Source of the DNA: an uncultured Trichococcus sp.
GTDB lineage: Bacteria > Bacillota > Bacilli > Lactobacillales > Aerococcaceae
Assembly (NCBI RefSeq): GCF_963663645.1
Contig: NZ_OY760503.1
Coordinates: 1,183,501-1,247,500, forward strand
DNA: 64,000 nucleotides
Direction of reading: 5' to 3'
Part shown: positions 54,107 to 62,858 of the stretch, in pieces
Position numbering within the stretch: the first letter of the stretch is position 1
Layout: each line of letters starts with the position of its first letter
The notes under the pieces: generated by a model
Seen by the model: the letters and a program-made list of their open reading frames with translations, nothing else
The model's database searches: none
What the model was told of the DNA's origin: nothing
Position numbers and translations under genes: made by a program

Positions 54107-55531
54107 TTAGGTAATCTTCGGTACGGTCACTGTGACGGTCGTGCCTTTTCTGTAGGTGCTGTCGATATCAAGGGAAGCGGTGTTTCCGTAATATAACAGC
54201 AGCCGCTTGCGGACGTTGTAAAGGCCATACCCGCCTTCGCCGGAATCATCGACAGTGGCTTGGGCAAGCCGTTCCTGTATTTCGAGGAGCCGCTCCGCCT
54301 GCATGCCGATGCCGTTATCGGTTACGAAGAACTGGATCGTGTCAGCCGTATAGGTTGCCGCGACTGTCACTTTCCCGGCCCGCCGGACATGCTTGGTTCC
54401 GTGGTAGACCGCATTTTCAACAATCGGTTGCAGGATCATCTTCAGCACTTCCGTCTGCAGGATGTCTTCCGGGATGTCGATGGCGAACGTGAGCATGGCG
54501 CCGTAACGGATCTGCAGGATCGTGAGGTAATCTTCGACGTGGCGGATTTCTTTCTCGATCGTGATCCAGTCCTGGCCTTTGCTTAAGGAAATGCGCAGGA
54601 AATCGGAGAGGGCGTAGGTCATCGTCTTCACCTGCTCGCTGTTGCCTTGTTCAGCCAAGGACAGGATGGCATCCAGTGTATTGTAGATGAAGTGGGGCGT
54701 AATCTGCGCCTGCAGGACCCGCAGCTCGCTCTGGGCCAGATCGAATTGCTTCACGGCGTTTTCTTCGATCAGCACACGCAGGTTCTGCGCCATGTCATTC
54801 ATGCTTTCCGTAACGACGCGCAACTCCGCGACTTCAGGCTCTACTGCTTGGTAATCCAGGTGGCCTTGCGACAGTTCTTCGGAAAGGAGAATCAGCTCGT
54901 TCAACGGCTCCTGGATCTGCTGCGTCAAAAAGCGGTTGTTCTTCCGGGCATAATAGACGATTATCAGGACGATGACGAACTCAAAGAGAATCAGATAATA
55001 GAGCGAGACAAGCATATCATCGCTGGTTTTACCCGCAAGTTCGATTTCGACGCGCACGAAGTCCTGCAGGATAGCATAAAGCAGAACCGTGACGGCATCG
55101 ACTTGGACCATGATGGCTTCATTTTCAGCGAACGGCCTTTCATTGGCGATATTGTTTTCCATTTCGGAAATGTAATTGTCTAGTGTGTCCAGCGTCCGCA
55201 ATGCGACATCGAGTGTGGCGGATTCCTTTGCGGTGGTAGTGTTGTCCTGGATTTCTTCAATGGCGAGCCGGACATTTTCCAACTTGTTGCCGGACTCGTA
55301 ATCGGTGGTCTCGATGAGACCGAAGACCAAATCCCACAGTTCCTCCAAAACATTTTCCTGGACGATGGTCGAAACGGCATTCGCTTCCTCGACGTTCGCC
55401 AACGCGCTTCGGTAAATCAGGATATTGCGCGTGTAAAAGATGCTGATCACCAGCAAGGGGATCAGGGTGATGCTGAATAGCAGGCGATTGGTCTGCTGGA
55501 AAATTTCTTTGATGCTGGCTATTTTTTCCAT
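54107..55531 (-). CDS. Sensor histidine kinase (YesM/LytS-like)
   Basis: Membrane sensor kinase of 474 residues. Two hydrophobic segments (about 14-35 and 175-195) bracket an extracellular helical domain of some 140 residues. A HAMP-like linker and a His_kinase domain follow, with the phospho-His in ITPHFIYNTLDAIL and the ATP-binding Asn in IVENAVYHG and GIGMQAERL. The small extracellular part has no sugar-binding fold, fitting a system that senses through the separate binding protein encoded next to it. Confidence 0.9.
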   Translation of the reverse strand: MEKIASIKEIFQQTNRLLFSITLIPLLVISIFYTRNILIYRSALANVEEANAVSTIVQENVLEELWDLVFGLIETTDYESGNKLENVRLAIEEIQDNTTTAKESATLDVALRTLDTLDNYISEMENNIANERPFAENEAIMVQVDAVTVLLYAILQDFVRVEIELAGKTSDDMLVSLYYLILFEFVIVLIIVYYARKNNRFLTQQIQEPLNELILLSEELSQGHLDYQAVEPEVAELRVVTESMNDMAQNLRVLIEENAVKQFDLAQSELRVLQAQITPHFIYNTLDAILSLAEQGNSEQVKTMTYALSDFLRISLSKGQDWITIEKEIRHVEDYLTILQIRYGAMLTFAIDIPEDILQTEVLKMILQPIVENAVYHGTKHVRRAGKVTVAATYTADTIQFFVTDNGIGMQAERLLEIQERLAQATVDDSGEGGYGLYNVRKRLLLYYGNTASLDIDSTYRKGTTVTVTVPKIT

Positions 55532-55543
55532 CTCGTGACCTCC

Positions 55544-56512
55544 CTAATAGTCCCTTGGCGGAATGCTGTCGAGATTGCCTTTATCGGAGAAGACCGTTTC
55601 GGGCATATAGATTTCATCAGGGATGGTATTGCCGTTCAGATAACGCTTGATGGTGTTGCGGACGTACCAGCCGGCGTTCGGATTGCATTCGACGACGCAA
55701 TTGACCTTGCCGGCGCGCAGGTTTTCGATCATTTCCGCTTGGCCGTCGATCGTGACGATGAGGATGTCCTGGCCGGGAACGATGCCATTTTCTTCCATGA
55801 TCTCCAGCATGCCCAACGTCATCTCGTCGTTATGGCTGTAGAGGACATCGATGTCTTCCCAGCCGTTCTCCTCAATGTATTGCCGGAAGACATCCTTCGC
55901 CTTGGATCGGATAAAATCCCCTTCCAAGGAGGCTTCGACGATGATCCGTGAATCGCGGCTGATCACTTCCATAAAGCCTTCACTGCGGAAATTGGTCGGG
56001 GAAGTATTCGCAAGCCCTTTCATTTCCAAAATCTTCACGGATGACTGGGAGCTGTTTTGGAAATGATTGGTGATGTAGAGTCCCGCCCGGTTTCCTTCAG
56101 ACTTAAAGCTGGAACCGATATGCGTCAGATACAGATTCTCTTCTGCTGTGCGGATATCGCGGTCGACAACGATAACAGGTATGCCTGCAGTTTTTGCTTC
56201 CAAGAGAACAGCATCCCAACCGTCTTCCACGATCGGCGTGAAGACAATCATATCTACTTTATAAGCAATAAAGGTGCGCATGTCCTGGATTTGGCGGCTT
56301 TGGTTCATGAAACCATTCCGGTACAGGACTTCGTATCCTTCTTTATCCAATTCTTCTCTGATTGATTCTGTGTGACGCTTGCGCCAATTGCTCTCCGTTC
56401 CCGACTGCGAGAATCCGATGACGATGTTCCCCGGCTCTTCTTCCGCATCAGGGCTGTTCGCGCAGCCGCCTACAACAAAGAGCAAGAGGAGCAGATGCAG
56501 TAGGTACTTCAT
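55544..56512 (-). CDS. Sugar-binding lipoprotein serving the sensor kinase
   Basis: Lipoprotein of 322 residues; the lipobox FVVGGC gives Cys17. The rest is a type I periplasmic-binding fold with IVIGFSQSGTESNWRKRH, IPVIVVDRDI and YSHNDEMTLGMLEIMEENG, most like YtfQ/XylF-type sugar binders. It is the first gene of an operon with the sensor kinase (12 bp) and response regulator, and carries no ABC permease genes. This matches the XylFII-LytS idea of a binding protein that docks to the kinase. The sugar is unknown. Confidence 0.87.
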   Translation of the reverse strand: MKYLLHLLLLLFVVGGCANSPDAEEEPGNIVIGFSQSGTESNWRKRHTESIREELDKEGYEVLYRNGFMNQSRQIQDMRTFIAYKVDMIVFTPIVEDGWDAVLLEAKTAGIPVIVVDRDIRTAEENLYLTHIGSSFKSEGNRAGLYITNHFQNSSQSSVKILEMKGLANTSPTNFRSEGFMEVISRDSRIIVEASLEGDFIRSKAKDVFRQYIEENGWEDIDVLYSHNDEMTLGMLEIMEENGIVPGQDILIVTIDGQAEMIENLRAGKVNCVVECNPNAGWYVRNTIKRYLNGNTIPDEIYMPETVFSDKGNLDSIPPRDY

Positions 56513-56680
56513 GGTTGGAAAACTTCCTTCCTATTGTTTGACTATAAATAAAACGCTACCATCGAATAGTTTAGCACAGTTTATGGGGCCTTCGAAAAAA
56601 AACAAAGAAAATCGGAAAAAATCCATATGGAAACGGATACAAATCAGTAAGAATATCAAGAAACGGAAAAAGATAGTGAA

Positions 56681-56694
56681 TGTAAGCGGTATCC
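56681..56694. promoter_or_regulatory. cre candidate upstream of the sugar ABC operon
   Basis: TGTAAGCGGTATCC matches the cre consensus at 12 of 14 positions. A -10 box TACAAT follows at 56703-56708 without a clear -35, as expected for a promoter that needs the response regulator. Confidence 0.5.
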
Positions 56695-56745
56695 GATAGG
56701 GGTACAATGTGTATATCAAATAAAACAGCAGTGGAGGAATTCGGG

Positions 56746-57834
56746 ATGAAATTCAATTGGAAGAAAAGTTTTCTTACAGCAGCAACGTTATTATCCGCAG
56801 TAGTGCTAGGTGCCTGCGGGGATGGCGAAGCATCTACAGGGGATGCCGGCTATGTAGGGATCGCGATGCCGACTAAGTCAGCCGAGAGATGGATTGCGGA
56901 CGGCAACAACATGGTCACCGAGTTGGAGAAACTGGGCTATAAGACGGACCTTCAATACGGCGAGGACAAAGTGGAAAACCAAGTGGCCCAAATCGAGAAC
57001 ATGATCACAAAAGGCGTGGATCTTTTGGTAGTCGCTTCAATCGACGGATCCGCTTTGACGGACGTACTTGAAAAAGCGGCCAATGAGGGCATCGAAGTCA
57101 TCGCTTACGATCGTCTGGTGATGAATTCCGAACACGTAGACTACTATGCAACTTTCGATAATTTCGGAGTGGGCGTGCTGCAGGCTTCCTACATCGAAGA
57201 TGCGTTGAATTTGAGTGAAGGCGAAGGCCCGTACAATGTCGAACTGTTCGGTGGCTCACCTGATGACAACAACGCCTTGATCAATTACAACGGCGTGATG
57301 TCCGTTTTCCAACAATACATCGACAGCGGCCAATTGGTCATCCCTTCCGAGCAAACCAAATTCAACCAAATCGCAACCTTGCGTTGGGACGGTTCGACTG
57401 CACAAGCGCGGATGGACAACTTGTTGAGCGCAAACTACACGGATAAAACCTTGGATGCGGTCTTGTCTCCTTACGATCCGATCAGCTTGGGGATCATTTC
57501 TTCCTTGAAAGGCGTCGGTTACGGATCGGCAGAAAAACCATTGCCGGTCATCACAGGTCAAGATGGAACGCAAGCAGGCGTAAAATCGATCATTGCTGGC
57601 GAACAGACACAAACGATCTTCAAGGATACGCGTATTTTGGCTCAAAACACAATCGAGATGATCGAAGCAATCTTCAACGAGGAAGAAGTGCCTGTAAACG
57701 ACACAGAAACATATGACAACGGCGTGAAAGTCGTACCGACTTACTTGGCTAATCCTGTTTCAGTGGACAAAGAAAATTACCAGGCAGAGTTGATCGATAC
57801 AGACTACTATTCTGAAGAAGATTTAGGCCTATAA
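56746..57834 (+). CDS. Multiple-sugar-binding lipoprotein (ChvE-like)
   Basis: Substrate-binding component of a CUT2 importer, 362 residues. The lipobox VLGAC gives Cys24. The mature part resembles Chv[43 protein letters not shown], and [15 protein letters not shown]. ChvE-type proteins bind several aldoses including galactose, arabinose and xylose. The start at 56746 lies 8 bp after GGAGG; an ATG at 56707 lies over the promoter. It is divergent from the sensor operon and followed by the ATPase and permease genes. Confidence 0.9.
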   Translation: MKFNWKKSFLTAATLLSAVVLGACGDGEASTGDAGYVGIAMPTKSAERWIADGNNMVTELEKLGYKTDLQYGEDKVENQVAQIENMITKGVDLLVVASIDGSALTDVLEKAANEGIEVIAYDRLVMNSEHVDYYATFDNFGVGVLQASYIEDALNLSEGEGPYNVELFGGSPDDNNALINYNGVMSVFQQYIDSGQLVIPSEQTKFNQIATLRWDGSTAQARMDNLLSANYTDKTLDAVLSPYDPISLGIISSLKGVGYGSAEKPLPVITGQDGTQAGVKSIIAGEQTQTIFKDTRILAQNTIEMIEAIFNEEEVPVNDTETYDNGVKVVPTYLANPVSVDKENYQAELIDTDYYSEEDLGL

Positions 57835-57848
57835 AAATGTGAATAATG

Positions 57849-57879
57849 GAGACTTCCTTTGCGACGCCAAGGAAGTCTC
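57849..57879 (+). other. Intercistronic hairpin after the binding-protein gene
   Basis: GAGACTTCCTT and AAGGAAGTCTC form a perfect 11-bp stem without a good T run between the binding-protein and ATPase genes. Such stems often keep binding-protein mRNA more abundant than the downstream message. Confidence 0.65.
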
Positions 57880-57899
57880 TTCCATAGAGGAGGGGTATC

Positions 57900-59432
57900 A
57901 TGGCGGATTATATATTGGAGATGCGGAATATCGTCAAAGAATTTTCTGGCATCCGGGCATTGAGTGATGTGAATCTGAAAATTGAGCGTGGCGAAATCCA
58001 TGCCTTATGCGGCGAAAATGGTGCGGGGAAATCCACACTAATGAATGTGTTGAGCGGGTTGTATCCATACGGCAGCTATGAGGGGGACATCGTCTACAAC
58101 GGTGAGACATGCAAATTCAAGGATCTGAAGGACAGCGAAAACAAAGGCATCGTCATCATCCACCAGGAGTTGGCGCTCAGCCCGTACCTGTCCGTGAGCG
58201 AAAATATTTTCCTCGGCAATGAGCAGGCGAAGCACGGCATCATCGACTGGGACCTGACGGAAAAGAAGACTACGAATCTGCTGAAGACAGTCGGTTTGAA
58301 AGTGAATCCCAATACGCTCGTTTCCCAGATTGGAGTCGGGCAGCAGCAATTGGTCGAAATCGCGAAAGCTTTCTCGAAATCGGTAAGGCTGCTGATCTTG
58401 GATGAGCCAACAGCCGCACTGAATGAGGAAGAGAGCGCCAATCTGTTGGAGCTGATCAAGGAATTCAGAAGGCAAGGCATCACTTCCATCATCATTTCCC
58501 ATAAGTTGAACGAAATCGTCAATGTGGCCGACCGCATCACCATTCTGCGCGATGGAAAAACAATCGAAACGCTGGAAAAAGAAGCCATCAATGAGGAACG
58601 CATCATCCGCGGTATGGTCGGAAGGGACTTGACGAACCGTTATCCCGAGCGCCATCCGAACCTCGGCGACGTCTATTTTGAAGTGAAGGATTGGACGGTC
58701 CATCATCCGATTGATGCGCACCGCGTCATGAACGACAAAATCAACTTCAACATCCGCAAGGGCGAAATCGTCGGAATTGCGGGATTGATGGGGGCAGGCC
58801 GGACGGAATTCGCGATGAGTGTCTTCGGACATTCCTACGGCAGCAACATTTCCGGCAAAGTCTTTAAAGAAGGACAGGAGATTTCAGTCAAGGATGTGCC
58901 GGCAGCCATCGAAAACGGGCTTGCATATGTATCCGAAGACCGGAAAGCGCTGGGATTGAACCTCCTGATGGATATCCGTGAGAACACGACAATCGCAAGT
59001 TTAGGGAAAATCAGCAAGCAGGGCGTATTGGACAAAGAAAAGGAAGTCCAAATAGCCGAGGAATACCGCAAAAAAATGCGGACGAAGACGAGCTCCATTT
59101 ACCAAAAAGTCAGCAGTCTCAGCGGGGGGAACCAGCAGAAGGTTGTCCTGGCCAAATGGCTGATGACGGAACCGGACGTCCTGTTCCTGGATGAACCGAC
59201 ACGCGGAATCGACGTCGGCGCCAAATACGAAATCTACACGATCATCGAAGAGATGGCGGCTGTAGGCAAATGCGTCTGCATCATCTCGTCCGAATTGCCT
59301 GAGATATTGGGGATGTGCGATCGTATCTACACAATGAATGACGGTAAATTCACAGGTGAGGTTTTACGGAAAGACGCAAACCAAGAATCGCTGATGAATC
59401 TAATGACTAGGGAAGAAGAGGGTGTGTTATAG
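57900..59432 (+). CDS. gguA: CUT2 sugar ABC importer ATPase (GguA/MmsA-like)
   Basis: Fused double ATPase of 510 residues that energises sugar import. Half one has Walker [10 protein letters not shown] near residue 38, signature [15 protein letters not shown] and Walker [12 protein letters not shown]. Half two has [10 protein letters not shown] in place of Walker A, signature [15 protein letters not shown] and [17 protein letters not shown]. The insertion [15 protein letters not shown] after the first Walker A is typical of GguA/XylG. The permease gene starts directly after its stop. Confidence 0.9.
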   Translation: MADYILEMRNIVKEFSGIRALSDVNLKIERGEIHALCGENGAGKSTLMNVLSGLYPYGSYEGDIVYNGETCKFKDLKDSENKGIVIIHQELALSPYLSVSENIFLGNEQAKHGIIDWDLTEKKTTNLLKTVGLKVNPNTLVSQIGVGQQQLVEIAKAFSKSVRLLILDEPTAALNEEESANLLELIKEFRRQGITSIIISHKLNEIVNVADRITILRDGKTIETLEKEAINEERIIRGMVGRDLTNRYPERHPNLGDVYFEVKDWTVHHPIDAHRVMNDKINFNIRKGEIVGIAGLMGAGRTEFAMSVFGHSYGSNISGKVFKEGQEISVKDVPAAIENGLAYVSEDRKALGLNLLMDIRENTTIASLGKISKQGVLDKEKEVQIAEEYRKKMRTKTSSIYQKVSSLSGGNQQKVVLAKWLMTEPDVLFLDEPTRGIDVGAKYEIYTIIEEMAAVGKCVCIISSELPEILGMCDRIYTMNDGKFTGEVLRKDANQESLMNLMTREEEGVL

Positions 59433-60632
59433 ATGGAAACGACGAACGGCGTAAAAAAGGAAAAGCAAACATTGGATCTAAAAACAAAGGCGCTTGATAT
59501 TTTCAGCAAATACAGTATGGTAATCATTTTAATTGGCTTGCTGCTAGCCTTTCAGCTCATGACGGACGGCATCTTCTGGCGACCGCTGAACATCACGAAC
59601 ATCGTGCTGCAGAACAGCCATATCCTGGTTCTGGCCGCGGGCATGCTGTTGGTGGTCCTGCTGGGCCATGTCGACTTATCTGTTGGTTCCGTGATGGCTT
59701 TCGTGGGTGCCATTTCCGGCATTTTGATGGTGAACTGGAACGTCAGCCCTTGGTTGGCGGTGCCGATCTGCATCGTGATCGGAGCGATCATCGGCGCTTG
59801 GCAGGGTTTCTGGGTAGCCTACTTCGGCATCCCGGCTTTCATCGTCACGTTGGCGGGCTTGTTGATGTTCCGTGGACTGACGCAGGTCGTGTTGGGCGGG
59901 CAATCATTGGCGCCTTTCCCGGAAATATTCCAAAAAATCTCTACAGGCTACCTGCCTGATCTGACTGATGGCAGTGTGCATCTGCTGACGATGATCCTGG
60001 GTGTCCTTATTGCCGCAGCACTTGTTTTCGGACAATGGCGCACACGCGAAAAACGCAAGAACAATCTGTTCGAAGTTGAATCAATGAATATGTTCATGTT
60101 GAAAGCGGTCATGACAGCAGTGGTGATGATCGGGGTTACTTACATCTTCGCCTCTTACCAAGGCTATCCTGTCATTCTGGTAATCTTGGGAGTCATCGTG
60201 GCAGCCTATGCTTTCTTGACGAACAAGACAGTTGCGGGACGCCAAATCTACGCAACCGGCGGAAACCGTAAAGCGGCGGAATTGTCCGGTATCAAAACGA
60301 AAAAAATCACTTTCTGGGTATTCGTGAACATGGGCGCGATGGCTGCGTTGGCTGGTTTGATCTTGGCAGCGCGTCTGAATGCGGCCACACCGCAAGCAGG
60401 TACTTCCATGGAGTTGGATGCGATGGCAGCCGTATACTTCGGCGGAGCCTCAACTTCAGGCGGGATCGGCACCATCGTGGGCACGATCGTCGGCGGTTTG
60501 GTTATGGGTGTCTTGAATAACGGGATGTCCATTCTCGGTGTCGGTGTCGACTGGCAGCAAGCGATCAAAGGTTTGATTCTGTTGCTGGCCGTCGTATTGG
60601 ATATCTACAACAAGAAAAAGAAAGCAGCATAA
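59433..60632 (+). CDS. gguB: CUT2 sugar ABC importer permease (GguB/XylH-like)
   Basis: Membrane permease of 399 residues with about ten hydrophobic segments. The VVLLGHVDLSVGSVMAF stretch and the C-terminal FGGASTSGGIGTIVGTIVGG loop place it in the CUT2 group. A central insertion with the charged RTREKRKNNLFEVES is typical for the longer XylH/GguB branch, compared with the 324-residue RbsC in the same window. It abuts gguA, and the orphan EIIB gene follows after 13 bp. Confidence 0.9.
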   Translation: METTNGVKKEKQTLDLKTKALDIFSKYSMVIILIGLLLAFQLMTDGIFWRPLNITNIVLQNSHILVLAAGMLLVVLLGHVDLSVGSVMAFVGAISGILMVNWNVSPWLAVPICIVIGAIIGAWQGFWVAYFGIPAFIVTLAGLLMFRGLTQVVLGGQSLAPFPEIFQKISTGYLPDLTDGSVHLLTMILGVLIAAALVFGQWRTREKRKNNLFEVESMNMFMLKAVMTAVVMIGVTYIFASYQGYPVILVILGVIVAAYAFLTNKTVAGRQIYATGGNRKAAELSGIKTKKITFWVFVNMGAMAALAGLILAARLNAATPQAGTSMELDAMAAVYFGGASTSGGIGTIVGTIVGGLVMGVLNNGMSILGVGVDWQQAIKGLILLLAVVLDIYNKKKKAA

Positions 60633-60645
60633 GGGGTTGAAGCAG

Positions 60646-60969
60646 ATGACCGAACAAAAGACAGCCTTATTGATTTGTACGGCAGGCATCACGACCGGCT
60701 TGCTGGTGAAGAATGTGCAGAACGCGGCGGATGAAAGGGGACTGGACATCCATGTCTACTCCGCGCCGGCGATCATCGCGGAGCAGGCGATCCAAAGCCA
60801 AGCAATCGATGCCCTGATGATCGGCCCGCAATCCAAATACGAAATCGCACGACTGAAAGATTTCCTGACCTATAAGGCAGTGCCCTACAAGCTGATCTCA
60901 AAGGAAAATTATGAGATCCTGGACGGTGAAGCTGTTCTGGAGGAAATCATTGCGTTGATCGGGAAATAA
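60646..60969 (+). CDS. Orphan PTS lactose/cellobiose-type EIIB protein
   Basis: Small protein of 107 residues with the EIIB fold of the lactose/cellobiose group. The phosphocysteine position is Cys11 in LLICTAGITTGLLV; later IDALMIGPQSKYEIARLKD matches the family. No EIIA or EIIC lies nearby; it is the last gene of a sugar ABC operon. It may accept phosphate from a distant EIIA and act as a signal or regulator of the ABC system, which is inference. The start at 60646 is 9 bp after AAGGGG; the TTG at 60637 is less likely. Confidence 0.8.
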   Translation: MTEQKTALLICTAGITTGLLVKNVQNAADERGLDIHVYSAPAIIAEQAIQSQAIDALMIGPQSKYEIARLKDFLTYKAVPYKLISKENYEILDGEAVLEEIIALIGK

Positions 60970-60985
60970 GAAAAGAATAAGTATG

Positions 60986-61017
60986 GGAGCCGTCTCACGT
61001 TGAGGCGGCTCTTTTTG
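60986..61017 (+). terminator. Terminator of the sugar ABC operon
   Basis: GAGCCGTCTCA-CGT-TGAGGCGGCTC with five T. Confidence 0.9.
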
Positions 61018-61073
61018 CTGGGAACTTCGGATTATCTGCTAACGCATCGGTGAACGCAAGGTTCGGCACTCAG

Positions 61074-61200
61074 CTCCGGTGAACGGAGGCTTCGCCGGAG
61101 TTCGGCTTGCATTTTTAGTTGTTCTCCGATGAGGCGGGCTTTGCCGAAGCTGGTACCGCTAGTTACCGTTGTCATCCGGCGAGTGGGAGCCTCACCGGAG
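61074..61200. repeat. Tandem palindrome array B2, three units
   Basis: Palindromes of 26-27 bp start at 61074, 61124 and 61174, a 50-bp pitch, with arms CTCCGGTGA/TCGCCGGAG and variants. Decayed half-units appear one pitch before (near 61024) and after (near 61224). The array lies 56 bp after a terminator, in a convergent gap. Confidence 0.88.
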
Positions 61201-61271
61201 TTGGGGATACATTTTAAGTTGTCCTTCGATTGTGAGGTCATCCGGCTGACTTATCTTTCCGATCGAAGCTA

Positions 61272-61320
61272 AAAAAAACCACCGAATCCAGGGCAGTTTT
61301 GCCTCGAATTCGGTGGTTAT
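61272..61320 (-). terminator. Terminator of the VOC-family gene
   Basis: AACCACCGAAT pairs with ATTCGGTGGTT; the T run lies on the minus-strand side, so it serves the gene ending at 61356. Confidence 0.85.
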
Positions 61321-61355
61321 TTGACTTAAATTTGTTCGGAGAGCGTGGGTCGCTT

Positions 61356-61724
61356 TTATTCAGTCGTTTCCCGGACGGCGTAGTAGTTGCCGTCCCTGTC
61401 GGGGAAGTTGAAGGTTCTGGCGCCGCCCATTTCGATGATTTCGCCGACCGTCTCGTTGTTTTCCTTGAAGCGCGCGTACAGTCCATCGAAATCAGAGATG
61501 TCGAATAATAAGGAAGGCTTGTTGGAGGCCACTTCCGGTGAATTCTTTCTGATGAAATCGATATTGAAAAGCTGAAGGTTGCACATAGGGCTCACCGCCA
61601 GCACAATGCTGATGGAATCCCCAAAGTCATAACGGTCGACCTCCTTGAAATCGAGATACTGTTTCCAAAAATCGGCATTCGCCTCCACGTCCGCTACATA
61701 AAGCATGATATTCGCTGTGGTCAT
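61356..61724 (-). CDS. VOC-family (glyoxalase/dioxygenase-fold) protein
   Basis: Small cytoplasmic protein of 122 residues with the paired beta-alpha-beta-beta-beta units of the vicinal oxygen chelate fold: MLYVADVEANADFWKQYLDF at the start and RTFNFPDRDGNYYAVRE at the end. Function may be isomerase, dioxygenase or resistance binding; substrate unknown. The start at 61724 follows GGAGGAAATGAT; the same frame extends much further upstream but without a ribosome site and across another gene. It is divergent from the CBS-domain gene. Confidence 0.8.
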   Translation of the reverse strand: MTTANIMLYVADVEANADFWKQYLDFKEVDRYDFGDSISIVLAVSPMCNLQLFNIDFIRKNSPEVASNKPSLLFDISDFDGLYARFKENNETVGEIIEMGGARTFNFPDRDGNYYAVRETTE

Positions 61725-61904
61725 ATCATTTCCTCCATTTCTTATCGGTGATAGGCTCATTATACGCCGGGAATTATTAGGAGGCCAACGTGAGGAACTT
61801 TTGCAGCAGGTGTTATTGAATGAAGGGCTTTGGATTCGTATTTCCCGTTGCGAATTGTTAGAATAGAAGCATAACGATAGCAAATTGAGAGAGGGTGAAG
61901 GCGA

Positions 61905-62591
61905 TTGAAGAGCAGCAACGAAGCATTCCTGGATTATTTCAATGACATCGAGAGTTTTTTCAACAAGGAATACAAGCCCAACCGCGGAAAATCCTATTAC
62001 AGCTTTTATGAGTTGGTGGAGAATGCCGCGCGCTATGACAGTTTTGTGAAAAGGAAACGGGATGACTTTCAGATATTGGGGGATCTGCGCAATTTTCTGA
62101 GCCACGGTAACCAAAGCGATCTGGTGCTCGTCAACGAGGAGTCCTTGAATCTGATCAAGGCGGTCCATGAACAACTGTTGAAACCGAAGACGGCTTTCGA
62201 CATCAGATCGGGTGATGTGAAATTCTTCAAAGAAACGACGCCTTTGCCGGTGGTCCTGGAGACAATCCGGAATACCGATTTGACGCAGTTTCCTATCAAA
62301 AACGGCCAAGGCAAGGTGGTCGGGTTGTTGACGGAGAACGGAATCACGCACTGGCTGTCGCAACATGCGCATGAGGCAAGTATTTCGATAAAGGGTGTAC
62401 TTGCGCGGGATATCCTTGTGTTGGATGAGAACAAAAATAATTTTGCCTTCATCAAGAAGGATGCGACCATCTATGAAGCAGAAGCCCAGTTCGACAACCA
62501 AAAGATCGATGCGCTGCTGGTGACGCACAGCGGCAAAAATACGGAGAACCTGCTCGGCATCATTACGCGCTTTGACTTGGTGGAAGTGTAG
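61905..62591 (+). CDS. CBS-domain protein with helical N-terminal domain
   Basis: Cytoplasmic protein of 228 residues. The first 95 residues are helical and charged and include LGDLRNFLSHGNQSD, a stretch reminiscent of HEPN-like or RNA-associated helical domains, though I would not assign it. From about 105 there are two CBS motifs (TPLPVVLETIRNTDLTQFPIKNGQGKVVGLLTENGI and a second ending LLGIITRFDLVEV), which usually bind adenine nucleotides. It starts with TTG near GAGAGGGTGAAGG. A terminator follows. Function unknown. Confidence 0.7.
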   Translation: MKSSNEAFLDYFNDIESFFNKEYKPNRGKSYYSFYELVENAARYDSFVKRKRDDFQILGDLRNFLSHGNQSDLVLVNEESLNLIKAVHEQLLKPKTAFDIRSGDVKFFKETTPLPVVLETIRNTDLTQFPIKNGQGKVVGLLTENGITHWLSQHAHEASISIKGVLARDILVLDENKNNFAFIKKDATIYEAEAQFDNQKIDALLVTHSGKNTENLLGIITRFDLVEV

Positions 62592-62616
62592 ACAGACTTT
62601 AGTTCAGAAAATACGA

Positions 62617-62655
62617 CAAAGACAGGCTACCCCATTGGGAAAGCCTGTCTTTTTT
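62617..62655 (+). terminator. Terminator of the CBS-domain gene
   Basis: AAAGACAGGCT pairs with AGCCTGTCTTT around CCCATTGGG, followed by T. Confidence 0.88.
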
Positions 62656-62683
62656 GGAATAGGGTGCCGAAATGTGCGCACAG

Positions 62684-62811
62684 CTCCTGTGAGTGCTACA
62701 TTCGCCGGAGGACACCGGGAACAATCGGCCTCACCTCCGACTAAGCTTGGCTCGTCGGAGAACGCAATCGGAATGACAGCCGTCCTCCGGCGAAGACTGC
62801 GTTCGCCGGAG
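62684..62811. repeat. Tandem palindrome array B3, three units
   Basis: Palindromes of 26-27 bp start at 62684, 62735 and 62785 (pitch 51 and 50 bp) with CTCCGGCGA/TCGCCGGAG-type arms; the third unit is perfect. It lies 27 bp after a terminator in a convergent gap. Confidence 0.88.
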
Positions 62812-62826
62812 GAGGAAGACGATAAA

Positions 62827-62848
62827 GGGCCGCCTCGAGAGGCAGCCC
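62827..62848 (-). terminator. Candidate terminator of the SulP gene
   Basis: GGGCCGCCTC-GA-GAGGCAGCCC forms a stem just after the SulP stop on the minus strand; the following T run is short. Confidence 0.5.
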
Positions 62849-62858
62849 GTGAGTTTTC

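Noticed and set aside
61725-62528. Long N-terminal extension of the VOC gene on the minus strand
   Set aside because: The extension runs antisense to the CBS-domain gene, and a strong ribosome site marks the start at 61724.
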